Part shown: piece by piece, positions 24,357 to 32,498 of the stretch | How the letters are laid out: each line of letters opens with the position of its first letter | Numbering within the stretch: the first letter of the stretch is position 1 | NCBI GenBank assembly: GCA_044238145.1 | Contig: JBIIDT010000006.1 | Location: 5,974-69,973, forward strand | Direction of reading: 5' to 3' | Source: QWPN01 sp044238145 | GTDB lineage: Bacteria > Planctomycetota > Planctomycetia > Pirellulales > UBA1268 | Length of the DNA stretch: 64,000 bases | Position numbers and translations under genes: made by a program | Notes under the pieces: generated by a model | The model's database searches: none | The model's input: only the letters and a program-made list of their open reading frames with translations | Told to the model about the DNA's origin: nothing

Positions 24357-25589
24357 ATGCGACGAGCGTGGCGGATGGTCAGAGCGGCGTGCGCCTCGGT
24401 CGTGGCGTTCCTGGCGGCCGGTGCCTGCCTGGCGGCCGATCCGCCGCCGCCGGCTCCCGCGGCGGCCGCTCCCGCCGCGAGCCTCGGCGACTTCAAGCGC
24501 TGGGTGATCGCCGCCGACTTCACGCGGGACGGTGCCGAACTGGTGACGGCCGGCGGCGAGAGCCTGCTCTACCGGCCTGGCGACGTCGTGATCTGGAAGG
24601 CCGCCGACGGCGGTCGCGCGGGCGATCTGGCCGGCCACGGCACGGCCGTATGGGCGGTCCGCGTGTCGCGCGACGGCAAACTGGCGGCGACGGCGGGCTA
24701 CGACGGCGTCGTCAAGGTCTGGGACCTGCCCGCCCGCACCCTCAAACATGACCTCAAGAAGCACAAGGGCTGGGTGCGGTCGCTCGACTTCTCCCCCGAC
24801 GGCACGCGGCTGGCGACGGCCGGCGAGGACGGGACGGTCGTGCTCTGGGACACGGCCGCCGGCACCGAGATCAAGGCGGTCACGGCGCACGCCGGGTCGG
24901 CCACCTGCGTGGCCTTCGCTCCCGACGGGGCGACGCTCGCCAGCGGCGGCAGCGACAAGCTGGTGAAGCTCTGGGACCCGGCGAGTGGCGCCGAGAAGGG
25001 CAAGCTCGAGGGGCACGGCGACAGCCTGTGGGCCGTGGCCTACTCCCCCGACGGCTCGCGGCTGGCGACGGCCGGCGCGGATCGGACGATCCGGCTGTGG
25101 ACGGCGTCGGATTCCAAGGAGTTCGGCACGCTCTCCGGCCACAAGGACTGGGTCACGAGCATCGCCTTCGCGCCCGACGGCACGCGGTTGGCGAGCGGCA
25201 GCCTCGACGGCGCCGTCAAACTCTGGGACGTGAACGCCAAGGGGGAGCAGGAGGGGCCCGAGCCGCTCAAGTCGAGCGTGTGGAGCGTCGCCTTCGCCCC
25301 GGACGGGAAGTCGATCTTCATCGGCACGCACGCGGGTCCGAAGCTCGTGCCCACGCCGGCGCCGAAGCTCCTCCCGCCGCCCCCTCCGCCGCCCCCGCCA
25401 CCGGCCGAGCCGCCGAAAGCGGAGCCGCCCAAGCCGGAACCACCCAAGCCCGACGCGCCCAAGCCGGATCCTGCCAAGCCGGATGCGCCCAAGCCAGAGA
25501 CGTCAAAACCCGATGCACCGAAACCCGACGCGCCGAAGCCCGAGGCACCCAAGCCGGAACCGCCCAAGCCCGACGCACCGAAGCCGTGA
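24357..25589 (+). CDS. exported WD40-repeat protein with Pro/Lys-rich tail
   Basis: A 410-residue protein with a signal peptide (about residues 1-27). Seven WD40-type repeats cover about residues 45-330, each with the pattern 'V-x-x-x-x-F-x-P-D-G-x-x-L-A-(T/S)-x-x-x-D-x-x-(V/I)-x-(L/V)-W', so one full beta-propeller is expected. A run of about eleven prolines follows, then a tail of five-residue units of the PKPEP/PKPDA type to the C-terminus. Such a tail is stiff and extended, as in TonB, and could span the periplasm or cell wall. GGAGG precedes ATG 24357. Function unknown. Confidence 0.9.
   Translation: MRRAWRMVRAACASVVAFLAAGACLAADPPPPAPAAAAPAASLGDFKRWVIAADFTRDGAELVTAGGESLLYRPGDVVIWKAADGGRAGDLAGHGTAVWAVRVSRDGKLAATAGYDGVVKVWDLPARTLKHDLKKHKGWVRSLDFSPDGTRLATAGEDGTVVLWDTAAGTEIKAVTAHAGSATCVAFAPDGATLASGGSDKLVKLWDPASGAEKGKLEGHGDSLWAVAYSPDGSRLATAGADRTIRLWTASDSKEFGTLSGHKDWVTSIAFAPDGTRLASGSLDGAVKLWDVNAKGEQEGPEPLKSSVWSVAFAPDGKSIFIGTHAGPKLVPTPAPKLLPPPPPPPPPPAEPPKAEPPKPEPPKPDAPKPDPAKPDAPKPETSKPDAPKPDAPKPEAPKPEPPKPDAPKP
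25403..25586 (+). repeat. 15-base imperfect tandem repeat coding a Pro/Lys tail
   Basis: About twelve imperfect 15-base units encode five-residue repeats of the form x-P-K-P-(E/D) at the end of the WD40 protein. The base sequence varies between units, so the repeat is old or held by protein-level selection. Confidence 0.8.
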
Positions 25590-25627
25590 GTCCCGCGGTG
25601 CGACAGACTCTTTTGAGGAGTGATCCC

Positions 25628-26182
25628 ATGAATGCAGATGCGATTCCCACCACTGGTGGCTCCCGCCCGGCCCGCGTGCCGTGGACCGTCGTCCTATGCC
25701 TGCTCGCCGTCGGCGTGGCGGTCGGCACGCAGTTCGCGCGGCAGCCGCGGCCGGCCCACGCGGCGGCGGCGGCGATCGAGGACTCCTTCGCGGTCTGCAC
25801 CGCCCCTGTGGGTGACGGCATGGAGGGGCTGTTCATGCTCGACTTCGAGACGGGCGACGTGTCCGGCGGCGTGCTCAACCAGAACACGGCGAAGTTCACG
25901 GTCGGCTACCGCTACAACGTGCTCAAGGACCTCGGTTTCAAGCCGGGCAAGGTGAAGAACCCGAAGTTCCTCATGGTGCCCGGCCAGGTGAATCTGTTGG
26001 GCCCGCAGGCCAACAAACTCGGCCAGGCGGTGCTCTACGTGACCGACGTGTCCACGGGAGTGACAGCGGCCTACGGCGTGCCGTGGGGCACGTCGGCCGC
26101 CACGGCCGCCAGCGGACCGGTGGCCCCGCTCGTCCTGCTCGACGTGGTCAAGCCGCGTGGCGGCGGCGACAAGGCGCCGTGA
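25628..26182 (+). CDS. small membrane-anchored or exported protein of unknown function
   Basis: A 184-residue protein with one N-terminal hydrophobic segment (about residues 19-36) that could be a signal anchor. The rest includes FMLDFETGDVSGGVLNQNTAKF and FLMVPGQVNLLGP, with a Gly/Ala/Val-rich C-terminus. I believe this type, with a 'DFETGDL' motif, recurs in planctomycetes, but I cannot name a domain. ATG 25628 has GAGGAG seven bases upstream. It follows the WD40 gene by 38 bases and precedes thiS by 26. Confidence 0.75.
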   Translation: MNADAIPTTGGSRPARVPWTVVLCLLAVGVAVGTQFARQPRPAHAAAAAIEDSFAVCTAPVGDGMEGLFMLDFETGDVSGGVLNQNTAKFTVGYRYNVLKDLGFKPGKVKNPKFLMVPGQVNLLGPQANKLGQAVLYVTDVSTGVTAAYGVPWGTSAATAASGPVAPLVLLDVVKPRGGGDKAP

Positions 26183-26208
26183 CGCCCGGGCCGCGGCCGG
26201 AGGACGGC

Positions 26209-26445
26209 ATGAAGACCCTCGCCCCGCCGGACGTGGCGGAGACGATCGTGATCGCCGTCAACGGCGAGCCGCATCGCGTAGCGGTCGGCGCGACCGCGCA
26301 CGACGTGGTGGCGGCGCTCGGCTGCGCGGGGCGGCCGCTGGCGGTGGAGGTGAACGAGGCGGTCGTGTCCCGGGCGGCCCTGGCGGGCTGTATGCTGGCG
26401 GATGGCGACCGGCTGGAGATCGTCACGCTCGTGGGCGGCGGCTGA
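26209..26445 (+). CDS. thiS: sulfur carrier protein ThiS
   Basis: A 78-residue ubiquitin-like protein that carries sulfur as a C-terminal thiocarboxylate for thiazole synthesis. It shows IAVNGEPHRVAVGATAHDVV, AVEVNEAVVSRA and LADGDRLEIVTLVGGG, ending in the required Gly-Gly. ThiS is normally about 66 residues, so there is a short N-terminal extension. It is 30 bases before thiG, its partner enzyme. No TPP riboswitch-like sequence was seen upstream. Confidence 0.93.
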   Translation: MKTLAPPDVAETIVIAVNGEPHRVAVGATAHDVVAALGCAGRPLAVEVNEAVVSRAALAGCMLADGDRLEIVTLVGGG

Positions 26446-26475
26446 CCGGGCCCGGGCGGGCGGAGCGAGGACAGG

Positions 26476-27360
26476 ATGGCGCAGGCAGAGGAGATGCGAC
26501 GCACGCCCGGCGGGATCGACGCGACGGCGGCCTGTGCCGACGGGCCGCTCGTGGTCGGCGGCGTCACGCTCGCCAGCCGGCTCGTGGTCGGCACGGGCAA
26601 GTACGCCACATACGCCGAGATGGCCCGCTGCCTCGAGCTCTCCGGCGCCGACTGCGTGACCGTGGCCGTGCGCCGCGAGCGGCTCGTCAACGCTGCCGGT
26701 GAGAACATCCTCGATCACCTCGACGCCTCCCGCTACACGCTCCTGCCCAACACGGCCGGCTGCTACACGGCCGACGACGCCGTCCGCGTGGCCCGCCTTG
26801 GCCGCGAACTGCTCCGCGATCTCGGCAATCCGGGCGCCGAGTGGGTGAAGCTCGAGGTGCTCGGTGACCAGAAAACGCTCCTCCCCGATCCCGTCGGCAC
26901 GCTCGTGGCGACGGAGCGGCTCGTGGAAGACGGCTTCACCGTGCTCGTCTACACGAGCGACGACCCCGTGGTGGCGAAGCGGCTCAAGGCCCTGGGTGCC
27001 GCCAGCGTGATGCCGGCCGGCAGCCCGATCGGGTCCGGCCAGGGGATCCTCAATGCCAACAACCTGCGGATCTGCATGGAGTACCTGAAGGGGGACGACC
27101 CGGACTATCCCGTGATCGTGGACGCGGGCGTCGGCACCGCCAGCGACGTGGCGGCGGCGATGGAACTCGGCGTGGACGGCGTCCTGCTCAACACGGCGAT
27201 CGCCCACGCCGCCGACCCGGCGCGGATGGCCGTCGCGATGCGGGCCGCCTGCCACGCCGGGCGGCAGGCCTTCCTGGCCGGCCGGATGCCCCGCCGGCTC
27301 TACGCCACGGCCTCGAGCCCCGACGAGGGCACGATCGGCGCCGCGAGGCGGCACGGATGA
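26476..27360 (+). CDS. thiG: thiazole synthase ThiG
   Basis: ThiG makes the thiazole phosphate moiety of thiamine from deoxyxylulose phosphate, dehydroglycine and ThiS thiocarboxylate. The 294-residue protein shows SRLVVGTGKYATYAEM (about residues 35-50), the Schiff-base lysine in VKLEVLGDQKTLLPD (about residue 132), the Gly-rich PAGSPIGSGQGI loop, and VIVDAGVGTASDVAAAMELG with GVLLNTAIA. It has about 20 extra N-terminal residues. Its stop overlaps the hisF ATG (ATGA), which couples thiamine and histidine genes in one transcript. Confidence 0.96.
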   Translation: MAQAEEMRRTPGGIDATAACADGPLVVGGVTLASRLVVGTGKYATYAEMARCLELSGADCVTVAVRRERLVNAAGENILDHLDASRYTLLPNTAGCYTADDAVRVARLGRELLRDLGNPGAEWVKLEVLGDQKTLLPDPVGTLVATERLVEDGFTVLVYTSDDPVVAKRLKALGAASVMPAGSPIGSGQGILNANNLRICMEYLKGDDPDYPVIVDAGVGTASDVAAAMELGVDGVLLNTAIAHAADPARMAVAMRAACHAGRQAFLAGRMPRRLYATASSPDEGTIGAARRHG

Positions 27361-28136
27361 CGCTCGCCCGCCGGGTCATCCCCTGCCTCGACGTGGAGCG
27401 GGGCCGGGTCGTGAAGGGGACGAAGTTCCTCGACCTCGTCGACGCCGGCGACCCGGTGGCCGTGGCCGCCCGCTACGAGGCCGAAGGGGCCGACGAACTG
27501 GTGTTCCTCGATATCACCGCCAGCCACGAGGGCCGGGCCATCATGCTCGACGTCGTGCGGCGGGTGGCCGAGACGATCTTCATGCCGTTCACCGTCGGCG
27601 GCGGCATCGCCACGCTCGACGACGCGGCCCGGCTCGTGCAGGCCGGTGCCGAGAAGGTGAGCATCAACTCGGCCGCCGTCCGCACGCCGGAGCTCGTGAC
27701 CGCCGTGGCCGACCGGCTCGGGAGCTGCGCGACGGTGGTCAACATCGACCCCAAGCGGGTCGTCCGCGATGGCCGCGAGGCGTGGGAGGTGTTCATCAAC
27801 GGCGGCCGCGTGCCGACGGGGCTCGAGGCCGTGGCCTGGGCGCGGCGGGTCGAGGAACTCGGCGCCGGCGAGATCGTCCTCACCTGCATGGACCGCGACG
27901 GCACCCGCGACGGCTACGACCTGGAGATCACCGCGGCGGTGAGCCGGGCGGTGGGGATTCCGGTGGTCGCCAGCGGCGGGGCGGGGAATCCCGCGCACCT
28001 CGCCGACGCGGTGACCGTCGGATGCGCCGACGCGGCGCTGGCCGCTGGCATCTTCCACTTCGGGGAGTGTACGATCCGGGCGGTCAAGGAAGAGTTCGCC
28101 CGCCGGGGGATTCCCGTCCGCCCGGCGCCCCGCTGA
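27357..28136 (+). CDS. hisF: imidazole glycerol phosphate synthase subunit HisF
   Basis: HisF is the cyclase half of IGP synthase in histidine synthesis. The 259-residue TIM barrel shows RVIPCLDVERGRVVKGTKF (catalytic Asp11), TVGGGI, GAEKVSINSAAV, LTCMDRDGTRDGYDLE (second catalytic Asp about residue 181) and VVASGGAGNPAHLADAV. Length is normal. No hisH is nearby. The ATG overlaps the thiG stop. Confidence 0.97.
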   Translation: MTLARRVIPCLDVERGRVVKGTKFLDLVDAGDPVAVAARYEAEGADELVFLDITASHEGRAIMLDVVRRVAETIFMPFTVGGGIATLDDAARLVQAGAEKVSINSAAVRTPELVTAVADRLGSCATVVNIDPKRVVRDGREAWEVFINGGRVPTGLEAVAWARRVEELGAGEIVLTCMDRDGTRDGYDLEITAAVSRAVGIPVVASGGAGNPAHLADAVTVGCADAALAAGIFHFGECTIRAVKEEFARRGIPVRPAPR

Positions 28137-28163
28137 CCGCCCGCCACACCCCGCGACCCGCCC

Positions 28164-29297
28164 ATGCCCGCCATGCCCGAGACCGACGCCGGTGCCGCCG
28201 ACGGCCGTCCCCGCCTGGAGATCGACCGCTATTTCGAGGCCCTGGTGAAGCTCGAGGGCAGCGACCTGCACATGAAGGTCGGGCAGCCGGCCATCATCCG
28301 CGTCAAGGGTTCGCTGCAGCCGCTCAAGGCCCCGAAGATCGACGACGAGCAGATGCAGCGGCTGATCATGCCGATGCTCGACGAGCGGCGGCGCCGCATC
28401 TTGGAGACGGACGGCGGCTGCGACTTCGCCTACGTCACGTCCGTCGACGGGGTGAAGTGGCGGTTTCGCCTCAACGTCCTCCAGCAGCAGGGCTCGCTCG
28501 GCCTCGTGGCCCGCCGCGTCAATAACAAGATCCCAGACTTCAAGGGCCTCTTTCTGCCGCCGGCGATCGAGCGGCTTTGCCAGTTCGACCAGGGGCTGAT
28601 CCTCCTGGCCGGCGTCACCGGCTCGGGCAAGAGCACGACGATTGCGTCGATGCTCAACTTCATCAACCAGACCTACCGCAAGCACATCCTCACGCTCGAG
28701 GACCCGATCGAGTTCGTGTTCACCGAGGACAAGTGCCTCATCAACCAGCGGGAGGTCGGCCAGGACGTCAAAGACTTCTCGATCGGCATGAAGCACGCCG
28801 TCCGCGAGGATCCCGACATCATCCTCGTGGGCGAGATGCGGGACGAGGAGACGTTCATGACCGCGATCCACGCGGCCGAGACGGGCCACCTCGTGTTCGG
28901 CACGATCCACGCCTCGAGCGCCGCCACCACGATCACCCGCATCCTCGACCTGTTTCCCGAGGAGATGCACCAGGCCATCCGCAGCGCCCTGGCGTTCAAC
29001 ATGAAGGGGATCGTGGCCCAGAAACTGCTCAAGTCGATCAAGCCGGGAGTGAGCCGGGTGCCGATCGTGGAGATGATGTTCTTCGACGTGATGGTGAAGA
29101 AGTACGTGCTCGAGGGACGTGACGAGGAACTGCCCGACCACATCCGCAAGTCGCACCGCGACGGCATGCAGGACTTCACGCAGAGCCTCAAGTCGCTCAT
29201 CGACCAGGGGCTGATCGACCGTCAGGACGCCCTCGAGATCGCCCCCAACCGCGAGGCGCTGATGATGGCCCTCAAGGGGATCGGGGTGATGGGATGA
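28164..29297 (+). CDS. pilT: type IV pilus retraction ATPase PilT
   Basis: A 377-residue hexameric ATPase of the PilT family, which powers pilus retraction. It has Walker A GVTGSGKST (residues 150-158), Asp box LTLEDPIEFVF, Walker B DPDIILVGEMRDEET with its Glu (about residue 222) and a His box GTIHASSAATTITRI, all intact. The C-terminus lacks a clear AIRNLIRE motif. Its stop overlaps the start of the next gene (ATGA), which encodes a PilB-like relative. No pilin or PilQ gene is in the window. The N-terminus has about 20 extra residues before the PAS-like domain. Confidence 0.93.
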   Translation: MPAMPETDAGAADGRPRLEIDRYFEALVKLEGSDLHMKVGQPAIIRVKGSLQPLKAPKIDDEQMQRLIMPMLDERRRRILETDGGCDFAYVTSVDGVKWRFRLNVLQQQGSLGLVARRVNNKIPDFKGLFLPPAIERLCQFDQGLILLAGVTGSGKSTTIASMLNFINQTYRKHILTLEDPIEFVFTEDKCLINQREVGQDVKDFSIGMKHAVREDPDIILVGEMRDEETFMTAIHAAETGHLVFGTIHASSAATTITRILDLFPEEMHQAIRSALAFNMKGIVAQKLLKSIKPGVSRVPIVEMMFFDVMVKKYVLEGRDEELPDHIRKSHRDGMQDFTQSLKSLIDQGLIDRQDALEIAPNREALMMALKGIGVMG

Positions 29298-31099
29298 GGC
29301 GGGTCGGGCTGCTCGTGGTGCTGGCGGCGGCCGTGCCGGCCGTGGCGGTCGCCGATGGCGGCGGCTGGCCGGAGGCGCTGCCGGCCGGCTGGGCCACGCG
29401 CGGTCCGGGTGGCGGCCTGGCGCTCGTGCCGCTGGCCATCTGGTGGCTGTGCGTGCTGGGCTGGGCGGCGACGGTCGACTGGCTCTCGCGGGACGCTCGG
29501 AAGCACAAGTTCCGCCCGGCGCTGTGGAGCACGGTCGTCGCCCTGCCGCTGGCCATCATGGCGCTCGTGGCCTGGTGGATCCCGTCCGCGTGGGCGGGGA
29601 TCATCCTCATGCTCGTGGCCTGGGTCGCGCCGGTGGTCGCCTACGCCGTGCTTCGCAACCGCCAGGTGCCCGAGGAGGAACGGATCCTCACGCCCGGTCA
29701 CGGCCACCGCATGCTGGCCGGACTGCTCGCGCCGCTGGGGATCCAGATCGGCCCACCCGGCGGTGAGGCGGACGTGCTGCCCGTCGTGAAACTTCGCGCC
29801 GCCGGCGGCCGCGACGCCGCCGAGAATGCGGCCCGCGAGGAAAAGGCGGGGGGCACGCCCGGCTGGGACGAGGCCCATCAGCTGCTGCAGGCCGCCGTCG
29901 TCGCCCGGGCGGCCACGCTGCTGCTCGAGCCCGACCCGCAGGGGATCCTCGTGCGGCACGAGGTGGACGGCGTGTGGGAGAAGCCGCGGGTGCGGAAGCC
30001 GCCTCGCAGCCGCAAGGAGAAGGAGACGTTTCCCGAGGCCCCGCGGCCGAACCGCGAGTCGGCCCTGGCCGTGATCGACACCCTGGCAGCCGTCTCCGGG
30101 CTGCCGCAGGCCCGCGCCGGCCGCAGCGGCACGTTCGCGCTCGACGTCGACGGCAAGCCGCGGAACTGCCGGCTCTCGGTCCGGTCGGTCTCCGGCGGCG
30201 AGCAGGTCGTCGTGCAGATCGAGCCACCGGCCGTCGTCTTCAAGAAGTTCGCCGACGTGGGCATACCCGACGCGGTGGCGGAGCGGCTCGGCGGGCTGTT
30301 GGCGCTGGAGAAGGGGCTGCTCGTGATCTCCTCGCCGCCGACCGGGGGGCTGACCACGACCTTCGACGTCGTCGTGCAGACGGCCGACCGGCTCCTGCGG
30401 GACTTCGTCTCGATCGAGGACGCGGCGGCGCCGCCCCGGGAGATCCAGAACGTCAAGCCCGTGCGGTTCGACGCCCGCACCGGCGTCACGCCGCTCGACG
30501 CCGTGGCGACCGCGATGCTCGAATACCCCAGGGTGATCGTGACCCGCGATCTCAAGGACCGGGCCCTGGCCGTGGAACTGGCCCGGCTGGCGGCCGACAG
30601 CCAGTTCGTGATCCTGAGCATGAAGGCCTCCGACGCGGTCGATGCCGCGGCCCGGCTCGTGGCCTGCGGGATCGGGCCGGACGTGCTGGCCCGCACGCTC
30701 GTCGGCTCGCTGGCCCAGCGGCTCGTCCGCAAGCTCTGCCCCAAGTGTCGGGAGGAGTATCCGACGCCCGGCGAGGTGCTCGCCCGGCTCAAGACCACGC
30801 CGGAGAAGCTGCCCCACCTGCGGAAGCCGTCGGCCCACGGCTGCCGGCTATGCCGCGGCACCGGCTACCTGGGCCGGACCGCCGTCTTCGAGCTCGCCTC
30901 GGGTGCGACGTTCCGCCAGGCGATCGCGGCCAAGGCGGACCAGAAGATCCTCCGTCAGGCGGCCGTCAAGGACGGCATGCAGCCGATGCGGGAGGCGGGC
31001 ATGAACCTGGTCGTGGCGGGCGTCACGTCGCTCGAGGAGATGCAGCGGGTGTTCGCCGCAGCCGCTGCGGCCCGTCCCGAGGAGGCGCGGGTGCCATGA
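29294..31099 (+). CDS. membrane-anchored PilB/GspE-like protein with degenerate ATPase motifs
   Basis: A 601-residue protein. The N-terminus has a signal-like segment and two or three transmembrane helices (about residues 5-22, 38-55, 72-118), unusual for this family. The rest follows the GspE/PilB plan, ending in the two zinc cysteine pairs CPKC (about residue 482) and CRLCRGTGYLGR (about residue 517). The Walker A region reads PPTGGLTTT (about residues 347-355) where active enzymes have G-P-T-G-S-G-K-(S/T)-T, so the phosphate-binding lysine is missing. The Walker B area reads VIVTRDLKDR instead of the usual G-E-I-R-D. ATP hydrolysis is therefore unlikely. It overlaps pilT and the CvpA-like gene at both ends. 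Confidence 0.87.
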   Translation: MRRVGLLVVLAAAVPAVAVADGGGWPEALPAGWATRGPGGGLALVPLAIWWLCVLGWAATVDWLSRDARKHKFRPALWSTVVALPLAIMALVAWWIPSAWAGIILMLVAWVAPVVAYAVLRNRQVPEEERILTPGHGHRMLAGLLAPLGIQIGPPGGEADVLPVVKLRAAGGRDAAENAAREEKAGGTPGWDEAHQLLQAAVVARAATLLLEPDPQGILVRHEVDGVWEKPRVRKPPRSRKEKETFPEAPRPNRESALAVIDTLAAVSGLPQARAGRSGTFALDVDGKPRNCRLSVRSVSGGEQVVVQIEPPAVVFKKFADVGIPDAVAERLGGLLALEKGLLVISSPPTGGLTTTFDVVVQTADRLLRDFVSIEDAAAPPREIQNVKPVRFDARTGVTPLDAVATAMLEYPRVIVTRDLKDRALAVELARLAADSQFVILSMKASDAVDAAARLVACGIGPDVLARTLVGSLAQRLVRKLCPKCREEYPTPGEVLARLKTTPEKLPHLRKPSAHGCRLCRGTGYLGRTAVFELASGATFRQAIAAKADQKILRQAAVKDGMQPMREAGMNLVVAGVTSLEEMQRVFAAAAAARPEEARVP

Positions 31100-31683
31100 T
31101 CCTGAACCTCGTCCTGCTGGCCGTGTTCGTCGTCGTGTCGCTCGCGTTGTGGAAGGACGGCATGTGGGGCAGCCTCGTGATGCTGCTCGACGTGCTGGTG
31201 GCGGCGACCGCGGCCACCGCCTGGTACGAGCGGCTCGTCGCCGTCCTCGAGCCGCGGCTGCCGAGCTACACCTACCTGCTCGACTTCGTGGCGGTGTGGG
31301 GCCTGTTTTGCCTGATCCTGCTCGTTCTCCGGGAGGCGACCGACAGGATTTCGCGGACGAAGGTGCGGATGCGGCGACCGGTGGAGTTGTTCGGCGGCCC
31401 GGTCGTCGCGGCCTTGGCGGGCTGGGTGATGACCTGCTTCACCGCGGCCACGCTCCACGTGGCGCCCCTGCCACGCGACGTCGTCCAGCCGACCCCCGAG
31501 GCGCGGATGTTCTTCGGTCTCGCGCCGGATCGGAAGTGGCTTTCGTGGGTCCGCGGCGCGACGCTCGGCGGGCCGTTCGCGGTGCCGGACTCCGTCTTCG
31601 ACAAGGATGCCGACTTCATCATCCGCTCCGCCGACCGCCGCAAGCGGCTCGAGGCGGAGCCGGGCCTGCGAGTCGGTCCGTAG
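31096..31683 (+). CDS. CvpA-family membrane protein
   Basis: A 195-residue protein with four hydrophobic helices in the first 130 residues, in the spacing of CvpA/colicin V production proteins. A 65-residue C-terminal tail contains WLSWVRGATLGGPFAVPDS. CvpA proteins are linked to envelope stress and colicin V export, but their function is not settled. ATG 31096 overlaps the stop of the PilB-like gene by four bases. The family call rests mainly on topology. Confidence 0.7.
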   Translation: MILNLVLLAVFVVVSLALWKDGMWGSLVMLLDVLVAATAATAWYERLVAVLEPRLPSYTYLLDFVAVWGLFCLILLVLREATDRISRTKVRMRRPVELFGGPVVAALAGWVMTCFTAATLHVAPLPRDVVQPTPEARMFFGLAPDRKWLSWVRGATLGGPFAVPDSVFDKDADFIIRSADRRKRLEAEPGLRVGP

Positions 31684-31710
31684 CCACGCCCTGGAAACGG
31701 TGACGCAGCG

Positions 31711-32388
31711 ATGGAGCAGGGCGAGCGAGGCGAATACCGACCGGTGAGCCGGCTGGCCGTGGCGGCCCTCGCCGCGGGGATGATGTCGGCCCTGGCGATC
31801 GTGAGCCCGCTCTGCTGGGCGCTGCCGCTGGTGGCCGTGGGGCTGGTCGTGGCGGCCTGGGCCGACGTGCATCGCCCGGGCGCGCCGAAGGCCGGCGGCC
31901 TGGCGGCGGTCGCAGGGCTGGCGCTCGCCGTCGGGTTCGGCGCCCAGGCGGTGACCGACGCGGTGGCCACCCGCTGGCTCGTCTCCCGCCGGGCGGAGGC
32001 CACGGCGCGGCACTGGATCGATGCCGTCCGCGCGGGCCGGCTGGCCGATGCGATCAGCGTCTGCGCGCCGCGGGTGGTGCCCGGTGGCGGTGAACCCCAC
32101 GCGCATCCGGGCGAGCCGGCGAGCCCGGCCGCCGCGACCGATCGGGAGGCCGCGTTCGCCGCCCTGGCGGCCGTCCGCGGATTGAAACCCTGCGATGCCC
32201 AGCCGCCGCGCGTGACGTCGATCGCACCGGCCGACGAGACGGAGGGGGGCTGGGTCGTCGTCGCCTCGCTCGCGGCCTGCGGTCGGCCGGAGGAGTCGCT
32301 GCGGCTGGTGGTCGCGCCGGAACGCGTCCAGCGGCAGGGCGGCCCGGTGGAACGCTGGCTCGTGACGGGCTTCTCGCTCGAGCGGTGA
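31711..32388 (+). CDS. membrane protein of unknown function
   Basis: A 225-residue protein with two or three hydrophobic helices (about residues 14-50 and 60-85) in the style of DUF4190 proteins, then a soluble domain (about residues 95-225) with a 'RHWIDAVRAGRLADA' helix and a beta-rich end. No catalytic motif was seen. It starts 27 bases after the CvpA-like gene and is the last gene before the low-GC insertion. Confidence 0.7.
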   Translation: MEQGERGEYRPVSRLAVAALAAGMMSALAIVSPLCWALPLVAVGLVVAAWADVHRPGAPKAGGLAAVAGLALAVGFGAQAVTDAVATRWLVSRRAEATARHWIDAVRAGRLADAISVCAPRVVPGGGEPHAHPGEPASPAAATDREAAFAALAAVRGLKPCDAQPPRVTSIAPADETEGGWVVVASLAACGRPEESLRLVVAPERVQRQGGPVERWLVTGFSLER

Positions 32389-32389
32389 T

Positions 32390-32470
32390 CGTCAGGCGTC
32401 GGTCGAGGAGAGGTAGCGCACGGCGTCGATCAAGTCGGCGTTGGCGGCGAGCATCACGAGGCGGTCGACA
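32390..32470 (+). repeat. left direct repeat (diverged copy of the epmA 3' end)
   Basis: This 81-base stretch matches 34557-34637 at 71 positions by eye, in the same orientation. The first 22 bases are identical. It begins directly after the stop codon of the preceding gene. Together the copies bracket a lower-GC gene. Confidence 0.9.
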
Positions 32471-32475
32471 CCAGG
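32392..32475 (-). pseudogene. epmA 3'-terminal fragment
   Basis: Read on the minus strand, the last 26 codons give GVDRLVMLAANADLIDAV followed by RYLSSTDA and a stop. The intact epmA at 34559 ends GFDRLVMLAAGAESIDAV then RCFSSTDA. The frame and the stop are kept, but nothing upstream of this piece matches EpmA. It is a remnant or a carried-in copy of the gene end. Confidence 0.85.
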
Positions 32476-32498
32476 GGTGGGCTGTGGCCACGTCATCG

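Noticed and set aside
25588..25614. A GAGTC/GACTC inverted repeat followed by TTTT after the WD40 gene
   Set aside because: A 5-bp stem with a 13-base loop is too weak for a terminator, and the T-run is part of the next gene's leader.
26183..26208. A TPP riboswitch before thiS
   Set aside because: The gap is 26 bases and contains none of the conserved TPP aptamer sequence.
32385..32498. An earlier start (32385) for the low-GC repeat protein
   Set aside because: It would translate the epmA-derived repeat as an Arg-rich stretch before a clean signal peptide that starts at ATG 32499.
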